DNA of 5,678 nt from contig DFDY01000171.1 in assembly GCA_002368955.1 (NCBI GenBank), positions 1-5,678 on the forward strand, written 5' to 3'. Both the position numbers and the translations under genes were made by a program. The notes below the pieces were generated by a model that was not told where the DNA came from, searched no databases, and saw only the letters and a list, made by a program, of their open reading frames with translations. This DNA comes from Bacteroidales bacterium UBA3816 (GTDB lineage: Bacteria > Bacteroidota > Bacteroidia > Bacteroidales > P3). Positions 1 through 5,459 of the stretch are shown here, one piece after another (positions within the stretch are counted from its first letter, which is position 1; each line of letters starts with the position of its first letter).

Positions 1-1112
1 GGCAGATAGCGGACCGTGACACCGGTGTTGCTGATGGAGTCGTCGGAGCCCAGATAGAAGGCGACCTGTGCGTTCTCGGCCAACAGTCGGTCGGGGGTGA
101 TGGTGAACTTGAGGGAGGTGACAGTCATCTGCCGGCGCCCGTTGGGGTGAAAGACCAAGCTGGCAGGGTGCTTGCTCGAGGCGGTGATGAATTTCGAGCC
201 GTTCATGATGAAGCTGCCGCTGTAATCCACATCGGGTAGGATGTTCGGGATGACAAAGTCGCGCTGGTAGCTACGGAATCGGGGGTAGGTGTATTTGTCT
301 GGCTCCATGGAACCGGCCATGGCCTCCTCGACCCGTCCGACAATGGGTTGGCTGAAATAGTGTGTGTTGGTGAACTGCACGCTGTCGGCAGTGAACTTGG
401 GAAATTTCACTTCGGCGCGGTAGGTGTTCAGATCGGCGTAGCAGGCCTCGGCGCCGAGACCCGTACGGGCCCAGTCGAGGCGGCCACCTCGGCCATTCCA
501 CATCCCCTCTTTGTAGTCGAACACGCCCGTTGTGCCGTGCAGGGTGTTCCAGTCCTTGGTCGAGGCGTAGTGCAGCTCGGCGGGACGGTCGAACCACGCC
601 TTGATGCTTCCGTCCTCGACGCCGAGACGGAAAGGCGTCTGGTTGTCGAACCCCCACTCGCTCGTGGCCGAGCGGTAGAGCACGCGGTCGGTGAGCAGCA
701 GCTCGCTCCAAGCCACAAAGTCGGTGACGTATTTGGCCTTGGAGTTCTTCTTGCGGTAGGTCTCGACCGCAGCCACCCAACCCTCAAGGTTGTCGGTAGC
801 GGCGTAGGCTGTCAGCACGCGTGTAAAGTCCATCAGTTCGGGATTCCCTTTCATCTTCACCTTCACGGCGTAGGTGTAGAGATTCGCCACTCGCTTCTGC
901 ATGGCCTCAGCCATAGTATTGTAGCTGCCGCTGAAGGCATCAACGGTCTTACGGTTCTCCTTCTGCTTGTCCTTATCCGAGGTGCCGCCGTTGGCATACT
1001 CCAGCAGTTCGGCGGGCAGGTTCTCGGCCGAGAATTCGACGGCGGTGTTCTTCTGCGCCGGCAGCGTACAGGCCACCAGAATCATGGCGATGAAGGCGAT
1101 ATATTTCTTCAT
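1..1112 (-). CDS. Large exported Bacteroidota protein of unknown function, N-terminal 370 residues (partial)
   Basis: The minus frame is open from the ATG at 1112 to the window edge with no stop, so the gene continues beyond position 1. The product starts MKKYIAFIAMILVACTLPAQ, a clear export signal. Two cleavages are possible: signal peptidase I after LPA (before Q20), the usual Bacteroidota pattern, or a lipobox LVAC with C15 as lipidated residue. Residues 21-130 are helix-prone and charged (DKDKQKENRK, MAEAMQKRVANLY); from about 130 on the chain is rich in aromatic and beta-prone segments, with a glycine-rich WNGRGGRLDW stretch at 205-214. From memory this resembles very long (over 1000 residues) conserved hypothetical proteins of Bacteroidales; no function is known to me and I see no catalytic motif. 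Start choice rests on the signal peptide and a -7 box about 34 bp upstream. The plus-strand open frames overlying it are high-GC shadows. Existence is firm, function unknown. Confidence 0.85.
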   Translation of the reverse strand, partial: MKKYIAFIAMILVACTLPAQKNTAVEFSAENLPAELLEYANGGTSDKDKQKENRKTVDAFSGSYNTMAEAMQKRVANLYTYAVKVKMKGNPELMDFTRVLTAYAATDNLEGWVAAVETYRKKNSKAKYVTDFVAWSELLLTDRVLYRSATSEWGFDNQTPFRLGVEDGSIKAWFDRPAELHYASTKDWNTLHGTTGVFDYKEGMWNGRGGRLDWARTGLGAEACYADLNTYRAEVKFPKFTADSVQFTNTHYFSQPIVGRVEEAMAGSMEPDKYTYPRFRSYQRDFVIPNILPDVDYSGSFIMNGSKFITASSKHPASLVFHPNGRRQMTVTSLKFTITPDRLLAENAQVAFYLGSDDSISNTGVTVRYL

Positions 1113-1145
1113 AATGATGATTTTTGCATACAATAATCCAAAATG

Positions 1146-1153
1146 CAAAAATA
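1146..1153 (-). promoter_or_regulatory. Probable -7 box of the leftward gene (TATTTTTG)
   Basis: Reading leftward, TATTTTTG matches the Bacteroidota -7 consensus TAnnTTTG and would start transcription near 1139, giving a leader of about 26 bases before the ATG at 1112. No TTTG lies 19-21 bp upstream; an inverted repeat occupies that place instead. The extended sequence GTATTTTTGCA is identical to that around the -7 box of the divergent operon. Confidence 0.5.
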
Positions 1154-1160
1154 CAGCAAA

Positions 1161-1188
1161 TCCGCCACACGGAACCCCGTATGGCGGA
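1161..1188. repeat. Inverted repeat, 12-bp arms, 4-bp loop, at the -33 position of the leftward gene
   Basis: The arms are TCCGCCACACGG (1161-1172) and CCGTATGGCGGA (1177-1188) around AACC. They pair at 11 of 12 positions; in the leftward transcript the odd pair is a U-G wobble, so the stem would be continuous there. It sits immediately upstream of the leftward -7 box, covering the missing -33 element. It may be an operator for a regulator, or an insulating terminator-like hairpin. A terminator is less likely because no clean T-run follows on either strand and no gene is seen to end into it. Confidence 0.55.
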
Positions 1189-1249
1189 AAAGTTATCAAT
1201 AGTGAGATGTTTATATAAGCCTAAAACATGACCACTTTACGGCTTCCCG

Positions 1250-1259
1250 TTTTTTTTTT
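1250..1259. repeat. T10 homopolymer tract
   Basis: Ten consecutive T on the plus strand lie in the intergenic region, just left of the tandem repeat block. A weak AAGCC/GGCTT pairing with a long loop precedes it, but no plus-strand gene ends upstream, so I do not call a terminator. As an A-tract on the other strand it could bend DNA or vary in length by slippage. Confidence 0.6.
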
Positions 1260-1286
1260 AACCCCACATCCCCCTGATTCTCATCC

Positions 1287-1374
1287 GTGGTTCTGGAGTG
1301 GTTCTGGTGTGATTCAGTTGTGATTCAGAAGTGGTTCAGGGGTGGTTCAGGAGTGGTTCAGGAGTGACTACGGA
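1287..1374. repeat. Tandem array A: eight contiguous 11-bp units, consensus GTGGTTCAGGA
   Basis: Units start at 1287, 1298, 1309, 1320, 1331, 1342, 1353 and 1364 with no spacer. Units 1-2 are GTGGTTCTGGA/T, units 3-4 GTGATTCAGTT/AA, units 5-7 GTGGTTCAGGG/A, and unit 8 is diverged (GTGACTACGGA). Similar variants are adjacent, as expected from stepwise local duplication. The period is close to one helical turn. No coding frame of any length crosses the array without a stop, so it is non-coding as far as I can see. Confidence 0.9.
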
Positions 1375-1375
1375 G

Positions 1376-1452
1376 GATGACCTGAAGATAACCTGAAGAT
1401 GACCTGAAGATGACCTGAAGATGACCTGAAGATAACCTGAAGATAACCTTAA
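1376..1452. repeat. Tandem array B: seven contiguous 11-bp units, consensus GATGACCTGAA
   Basis: Units start at 1376, 1387, 1398, 1409, 1420, 1431 and 1442. Units 1, 3, 4 and 5 are GATGACCTGAA; units 2 and 6 are GATAACCTGAA; unit 7 is GATAACCTTAA. One base separates this array from array A. The core CCTGAA is the reverse complement of the core TTCAGG of array A, so the two arrays can pair with each other. Confidence 0.92.
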
Positions 1453-1454
1453 AG

Positions 1455-1478
1455 AACTCTATAACTCTATAACTTTAC
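1455..1478. repeat. Tandem array C: three 8-bp units AACTCTAT
   Basis: AACTCTAT, AACTCTAT and AACTTTAC follow array B after two bases. The third unit differs at two positions. The period changes from 11 to 8 bp, and the sequence is unrelated to the preceding arrays. Confidence 0.8.
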
Positions 1479-1480
1479 TG

Positions 1481-1504
1481 CTTTTTGACTTTTTGACTCT
1501 TTGA
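1481..1504. repeat. Tandem array D: three 8-bp units CTTTTTGA
   Basis: CTTTTTGA, CTTTTTGA and CTCTTTGA follow array C after two bases. This is the fourth consecutive short tandem array. The units contain TTTG, the -33 core of Bacteroidota promoters, but no correctly spaced -7 box was found downstream of them. Confidence 0.8.
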
Positions 1505-1650
1505 CCCCCTTAATTGTTAAACTTTCTTAAATTTCGCCCCTCTTGTCAGTTTTCCCGAAAAAAGCGTTTTAGTATATAACAAAGCACGAAGTATGGACTT
1601 TTCGGAACCGGGGAAAAACGACCGCTATAACTACCTGCCAGAAAGAAACA
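1505..1650. other. Unassigned intergenic stretch between repeats and operon promoter
   Basis: I see no gene, RNA or convincing regulatory element here. A loose inverted pairing exists between TTTTCCC (1550-1556) and GGGAAAA (1611-1617), but it is interrupted and far apart. Together with the repeat block, this leaves roughly 600 bp between divergent start codons without a coding region. Confidence 0.5.
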
Positions 1651-1682
1651 TTTGTATGATTCATTTTTAAATAGTATTTTTG
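1651..1682 (+). promoter_or_regulatory. Bacteroidota housekeeping promoter of the three-gene operon
   Basis: TTTG at 1651-1654 and TATTTTTG at 1675-1682 are separated by 20 bp, matching the primary-sigma consensus of Bacteroidota (TTTG, 19-21 bp, TAnnTTTG). Transcription would start near 1689, leaving a leader of fewer than 20 bases, which is A-rich and lacks a Shine-Dalgarno sequence. No other such promoter was found before the second or third gene, so this one probably serves all three. Confidence 0.8.
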
Positions 1683-1707
1683 CAAAACCAATAGAAACAA
1701 TAAAATT

Positions 1708-3225
1708 ATGAAAAAGGAGCACCTGTTCACGGCCTTGCTTCTGATGGTCTTAACACTACCAGTAGCGCTGTCTGCTCAAACATACAGCTATGTCAACCGA
1801 TATCTATTGCAAAAAGGAACCAATGTGCTTATTCAGTGCAATAGAAATAAAAGTTATTTTGTAACCAGTTACAAAACAACAGGGAATCGGAGTTATTTTA
1901 TTATCAACAATGGTAGTACTAACAAACATTTTATTACGACACAATCACCCGCTCCAAACCCACCCATGATCGGACTAGATTTCCCTGATTCCGGATATGT
2001 TATCAACGACATGTATTTTGTAGGCAATGTTTGCTGGTTTTGTGGACAACGCTGGTATTGGAACGGAGAATACTATCTTGATCAGAATGGAAACGGTCAT
2101 AAATATTTAACATACATGGGTTATATTGGGAAATTTGACATGGATGAAGCCATGTCGGGAGGAGGTCAATATCAAATAATGACAGTTCCCTATACACAAG
2201 ATATTAAACGGATTGTGGTGCACGGGGATAATCTTACAGCATTTGGACCTGCCTCTGTATCAATAAATAATTTTAATCAAACCCGACCTTGTTTAATCGA
2301 GTTGAGCTATAACACCAATACAGGGAAATATACTTTCCATCACGAGTACACAACATGGACAGAGGAAGAACTCTTGGATATGGTAAATGCCAACGGGAAA
2401 ATTGTAGTTCTTTCACAAAATACCAACCAAAACCATTTCATGTATTTCAGATATTGTTTTGGTTTACGTTATGGAACACCTGGAAATTTCATCAATACCG
2501 GCGATACAATCTATAATTATAATACCGACTACATACTGGATGGCAACCTGACCGCATTTCAAAAAACCGAAAAAATTTATTTAAGCACCACCAATATTGG
2601 CAATGGTGTGGCTGTAAGCCATGTGATTCATAAAGAAGCAACACCAAATTCATGGAAAGGACGATTTATCAACTATCTCGTTCCATCTAAAGCAAGCACT
2701 TCCGTACAAGTCTCTTATGACAAAGGAGCAGGTGTATTCTCCAACGTAAAAGAAGCTCTATTTAATTATCCTATTGGCACAACAACGAATATTTCCCTAC
2801 TTTTAAATGACACTAATGGGAGTCCTTATATTTGCAATCCTCTCTTTTCAACTACCTTTTCCAATTACACGGCACCTGTCCTATCCATTGACGACCCTTT
2901 GATTGAATCTATTCAACCCTACCAAGGAATGTCTAACGGCTTCGATATTGCAGTAGGAGGACACTTCGCAAATGATGCATTAAAGGTATCAAACATTATG
3001 GAGCATAATATACATAACCATCTTCCATCATGGTACAGTATGAATTGCTTTTTTACTCAAGATAGGGCAGGTGCATCTGATCAAACAGTTTTGTCTTATA
3101 TTTTTTATACAGACATCCATCCACTCGTATCTGGCAGAGAGGGAACTTGTTTCTTTAAGTCGGTCTCGTACCAAACCACTACAGTATCCCCAACAGGGGT
3201 GTGTTCTGACGGAATAAACAATTGA
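1708..3225 (+). CDS. Exported AT-rich protein of unknown function, first gene of the operon
   Basis: The 505-residue product has a typical signal peptide: basic MKKEH, hydrophobic 6-20, then LSAQ with likely cleavage before or after Q24. The mature part is rich in Asn, Tyr, Thr and Gly and predicts as mostly beta by eye. Visible marks are CWFCG at 109-113, GYIGKFDM at 138-145 and GFDIAVGGHF at 411-420. Nine cysteines (44, 109, 112, 195, 250, 376, 447, 481, 499) suggest disulfides in the periplasm or outside. From memory, an ND/DM..G..CWFCG block followed by G.IG.FD recurs in secreted Bacteroidales proteins of unknown function, possibly repeat or propeller folds; this is not verified. It ends SPTGVCSDGINN with no T9SS tail. 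The coding sequence is visibly richer in A and T than its neighbours, which suggests separate origin. The next start codon follows 5 bp after the stop. The gene is real; the function is unrecognised. Confidence 0.88.
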   Translation: MKKEHLFTALLLMVLTLPVALSAQTYSYVNRYLLQKGTNVLIQCNRNKSYFVTSYKTTGNRSYFIINNGSTNKHFITTQSPAPNPPMIGLDFPDSGYVINDMYFVGNVCWFCGQRWYWNGEYYLDQNGNGHKYLTYMGYIGKFDMDEAMSGGGQYQIMTVPYTQDIKRIVVHGDNLTAFGPASVSINNFNQTRPCLIELSYNTNTGKYTFHHEYTTWTEEELLDMVNANGKIVVLSQNTNQNHFMYFRYCFGLRYGTPGNFINTGDTIYNYNTDYILDGNLTAFQKTEKIYLSTTNIGNGVAVSHVIHKEATPNSWKGRFINYLVPSKASTSVQVSYDKGAGVFSNVKEALFNYPIGTTTNISLLLNDTNGSPYICNPLFSTTFSNYTAPVLSIDDPLIESIQPYQGMSNGFDIAVGGHFANDALKVSNIMEHNIHNHLPSWYSMNCFFTQDRAGASDQTVLSYIFYTDIHPLVSGREGTCFFKSVSYQTTTVSPTGVCSDGINN

Positions 3226-3230
3226 TCAAT

Positions 3231-4511
3231 ATGAAAAGGATTTGTATTTTTTTCTGGCTATTCGTCGTGGCGGCAGGCACTGCGGCACAGACGATTGACA
3301 CCATACAGAGCCGATGCAACAGGTATTATTACTCCGAATGGTACGACCAGTGCGACCATTACATCCATCCACCCGACTATCTGCTTTACCCCCAGAAAAC
3401 GTTCAGCTTTTTCTCTCCCGACGGTTACGGCGACGACAGCTTGTGGTCGGTGTATGTGTCGGACTACACCACTACCCCTCTCGAGATTCGCGGCATCGCC
3501 GTCATGCTTTCCAGTTTTCACTGGCCTCAGTACGAGGACGACGGCAACGGCAACATAAGAGTGAACTATGCCAGCGGCGAACGACTGCCCGAATATGTGA
3601 TGCTGTACCAACAGAAAGACGATGACTCGACCAAAGGAACGCTGCTCGATTCCATTCGCTGGGACACCGCCACTGTCCACATGCTGAGGCTGCCCCAAAA
3701 CGAACTGGAACCCGACAACGACGTCCTGCACCTGTTCTGCTATGTCTATGAGGCTTATTTCGAGACTCCTGTCACCATAAACGGCCGTTTTCTCCTGGGC
3801 GGCACCATGTTCAACAACGGCTTGGACAATCAGCTATACATACCAAGCCACCACCCTACGACCTACCTGTTTGTCTCCGACGACGCATACGGCTGCGACA
3901 CCTGCCACGGGTACTATCGCCGCTTCTATTACTCGCACAAGGACTCCACGGGACTGATGCCCGACCGGAACCGTTCACACCTCCGCACCATCCTCGGAGG
4001 TCCCTTCCTGGCCATCGTCAACAATCCTCAGCCACAGCAGTATGTGACCATCACCGCCCAACCCAACAATCCTTTCTGGGGTCATGTCAGCGGCGGCGGC
4101 ACCTATCTGCCGGGGGACAGTATTGTCCTCAGCGCCGAGGCGGCGGACGAGAGTTACCTCTTTCTCGGATGGGACGACGGGGTGAGCGAGGCCACACGTA
4201 TCATGGTGACCACGAGCGACACGACCGTCACCGCCCTGTTCGAGCCCGTCGATGCCATCGTCGTCCCCTCGGCACGGAATCTGGATTTCAAGATAGTGCC
4301 CAATCCGGCCCGCGAACGGGTGACGATAAGCACAGGCGACGAAGGCGACTACACCCTGACCCTCTATGACCAAGGAGGACGCAAGATGATGCGGCAGGAA
4401 TTCCACGGCAGCAGCTGCCAGCTCGACACCGCCCATCTGCCCGCCGGCACCTACCTGATTGTGCTGCAGTCGTCCGACGGCCGAGGGGTGAAAGTGTTTA
4501 TCAAACAATAA
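3231..4511 (+). CDS. T9SS-exported surface protein with InlB-like repeat and type A sorting tail
   Basis: The 426-residue product has four visible parts. A signal peptide covers 1-20 (MKRICIFFWL to TAAQ). An unrecognised N-terminal domain spans about 21-262, with RCNRYYYSEWYDQC at 28-41, ERLPE at 117-121, RWDTA at 143-147 and a CDTC pair at 222-225. A divergent InlB B-repeat-like domain spans 271-338 (YVTITAQPNN, GWDDG at 313-317, then TTVTALF). A C-terminal T9SS type A sorting domain spans about 352-426 (FKIVPNPARERVTIS, YTLTLYDQGG, LPAGTYLIVL, VFIKQ). This tail is known to send proteins through the outer-membrane T9SS pore, after which it is usually removed and the cargo anchored or released. 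ATG at 3231 is preferred over a TTG at 3222, because it directly precedes the signal peptide. Only 5 bp separate it from the preceding stop and there is no Shine-Dalgarno, so translational coupling is likely. The N-terminal domain is shared with the next gene. Ligand or enzymatic role is unknown. Confidence 0.92.
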   Translation: MKRICIFFWLFVVAAGTAAQTIDTIQSRCNRYYYSEWYDQCDHYIHPPDYLLYPQKTFSFFSPDGYGDDSLWSVYVSDYTTTPLEIRGIAVMLSSFHWPQYEDDGNGNIRVNYASGERLPEYVMLYQQKDDDSTKGTLLDSIRWDTATVHMLRLPQNELEPDNDVLHLFCYVYEAYFETPVTINGRFLLGGTMFNNGLDNQLYIPSHHPTTYLFVSDDAYGCDTCHGYYRRFYYSHKDSTGLMPDRNRSHLRTILGGPFLAIVNNPQPQQYVTITAQPNNPFWGHVSGGGTYLPGDSIVLSAEAADESYLFLGWDDGVSEATRIMVTTSDTTVTALFEPVDAIVVPSARNLDFKIVPNPARERVTISTGDEGDYTLTLYDQGGRKMMRQEFHGSSCQLDTAHLPAGTYLIVLQSSDGRGVKVFIKQ

Positions 4512-4524
4512 AAAAACAGCAATA

Positions 4525-5340
4525 ATGATGAAAAGACTTATTCTGTTGGCACTGGCCACATTGAGCCTGGGCACCCATGCCCAGGCACCCGTCACAGACA
4601 CCATCGTCGGGCGTTGCAGCCGATTCTACTACGATGCGTGGTATGACGAGTGTCCATCCTTCCAAACTCATGACTACTCTTTTGCCACGGGTTATTTAAG
4701 GGGATGCGACCTTTATGCCCCATGCACAAGAATGACGGTGCAGGAGTTTTACACCCCCGAACCGCTGACACTCTACGGGTTGGCCGCCATGGTTGTGGAC
4801 CCCAGAACATTAGATCGATATAGCGAAAGCGGATGGCTACCCGACAGCATCACCGAGCGGCTGCCCGAGCAACTGGCGTTGTTCCAGGCCGGAGCCCCGA
4901 ACCCCTTGTCGTCATACTATTTCCCACCAGCACTGACGTTGATCGACACTGTGCGCTGGGACACCGCCGCCCCGAAGTTGCTCATGCTGCCACTCAATAT
5001 GTATGCCGTTGCAGGTGATTCCACAGACTACGCAACATGCCTTCTCTACGAGGTACGATTCCCGGAACCTGTTACGGTGGACTCGTTCTTTTATATCGGC
5101 GGCACCTTCTTCAGCAGCGGAAGAGCCGATGAATCGTTCGAGCACCTGCCTACGGTGTATCAGTTCCTGTATGAGGACCCCAATATCGACCGATGCCTTT
5201 TCTGCCAGCCACACCGTCGAATCCTCAACAATAACAACTATGACGGCTACGGACGATTTCTCGGCGATTGGATTATCCAAAACGACAAATACCTGATGGG
5301 ACACACCTCAGGTCCTTTCCTGCCCGTGGTGGCACCTTGA
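4525..5340 (+). CDS. Exported tail-less paralogue of the preceding T9SS protein's N-terminal domain
   Basis: The 271-residue product starts MMKRLILLALATLSLGTHAQ, a signal peptide ending in AQ. The rest aligns along its length with residues 21-262 of the preceding protein: RCSRFYYDAWYDEC at 30-43, ERLPE at 111-115, RWDTA at 144-148, a conserved Cys at 172, IGGTFF at 191-196, the CLFC pair at 224-227 and GPFL at 263-266. It stops five residues after GPFL, exactly where the sister protein continues into its InlB-like and T9SS domains. No remnant of those modules is legible after the stop. So it is a single-domain paralogue that is exported across the inner membrane but lacks a visible outer-membrane sorting signal. 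The gap to the previous gene is 13 bp, A-rich, with no promoter. Two adjacent ATGs (4525, 4528) are equally plausible. Conserved cysteines suggest two disulfides shared by the family. Function is unknown. Confidence 0.9.
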   Translation: MMKRLILLALATLSLGTHAQAPVTDTIVGRCSRFYYDAWYDECPSFQTHDYSFATGYLRGCDLYAPCTRMTVQEFYTPEPLTLYGLAAMVVDPRTLDRYSESGWLPDSITERLPEQLALFQAGAPNPLSSYYFPPALTLIDTVRWDTAAPKLLMLPLNMYAVAGDSTDYATCLLYEVRFPEPVTVDSFFYIGGTFFSSGRADESFEHLPTVYQFLYEDPNIDRCLFCQPHRRILNNNNYDGYGRFLGDWIIQNDKYLMGHTSGPFLPVVAP

Positions 5341-5357
5341 TTTTAACAATGGTATGC

Positions 5358-5372
5358 GTCAGCTTTGCTGAC
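5358..5372. repeat. Small perfect hairpin between the convergent genes
   Basis: GTCAGC and GCTGAC flank TTT, a 6-bp perfect stem 17 bp after the operon's last stop codon. No U-run follows on either strand, so it is only a weak candidate for ending the plus-strand operon, or for protecting its mRNA 3' end. Confidence 0.35.
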
Positions 5373-5390
5373 AACACTAAATGCTAACCC

Positions 5391-5459
5391 TTACCCTACC
5401 GAGGCTTTCAGAAAAAACAGCGGTGGTGAGCTGCTGGCTCAGCCCACCGAGGCTTTCAA
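5391..5459 (-). repeat. Duplicated end of prfA (LKASVG-stop), copies 48 bp apart
   Basis: The 13-base plus-strand word ACCGAGGCTTTCA occurs at 5398-5410 and 5446-5458. Read leftward, the right copy is the true prfA end, TTG AAA GCC TCG GTG GGC TGA. The left copy reads CTG AAA GCC TCG GTA GGG TAA, the same peptide followed by a stop, in the same frame exactly 16 codons downstream. Between the copies lies the terminator. An old tandem duplication of about 50 bp is the simplest explanation. Confidence 0.75.
5412..5449 (-). terminator. Rho-independent terminator of prfA, overlapping its stop codon
   Basis: Read leftward, CGGTGG, a GC bulge, TGAGC, loop CAGCA, then GCTCA and CCACCG form an 11-bp stem, followed by CTG and six T (5417-5412). 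The 5' arm includes the last prfA codons and the TGA stop itself. In the plus direction the hairpin is followed by AGGCTTTC, not a T-run, so it is best assigned to prfA. Confidence 0.8.

Noticed and set aside
348..1136. Long plus-strand open frame (262 codons) opposite the left gene
   Set aside because: It lies antisense to a minus frame that has a signal peptide, a -7 box and protein-like composition. Its own translation is rich in Val, Gly, His and Arg without domain features, typical of a high-GC shadow.
1216..1259. Rho-independent terminator ending in the T10 tract
   Set aside because: The only stem is 5 bp (AAGCC/GGCTT) with a long loop and is separated from the T-run; no plus-strand gene precedes it.
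1287..1367. Small GTG-started peptide frame across array A
   Set aside because: It is only 26 codons, lacks an upstream initiation signal, and its sequence merely reflects the 11-bp repeat.
1287..1504. CRISPR array
   Set aside because: The repeats are 8-11 bp, directly contiguous and without unique spacers, so they are tandem repeats and not CRISPR.
1550..1617. Long-range inverted repeat TTTTCCC / GGGAAAA upstream of the operon promoter
   Set aside because: The arms are short, low-complexity and about 54 bp apart, so chance is a sufficient explanation.
3222..3230. Upstream TTG start for the second operon gene, overlapping the preceding stop
   Set aside because: It would add only MIN before the natural MKR signal-peptide start; the ATG at 3231 is a better codon and position.
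3975..4604. Minus-strand open frame of 209 codons across the T9SS gene end
   Set aside because: It is antisense to the InlB-like and T9SS-tail coding region, whose plus-strand translation shows clear family motifs; the minus translation shows none.
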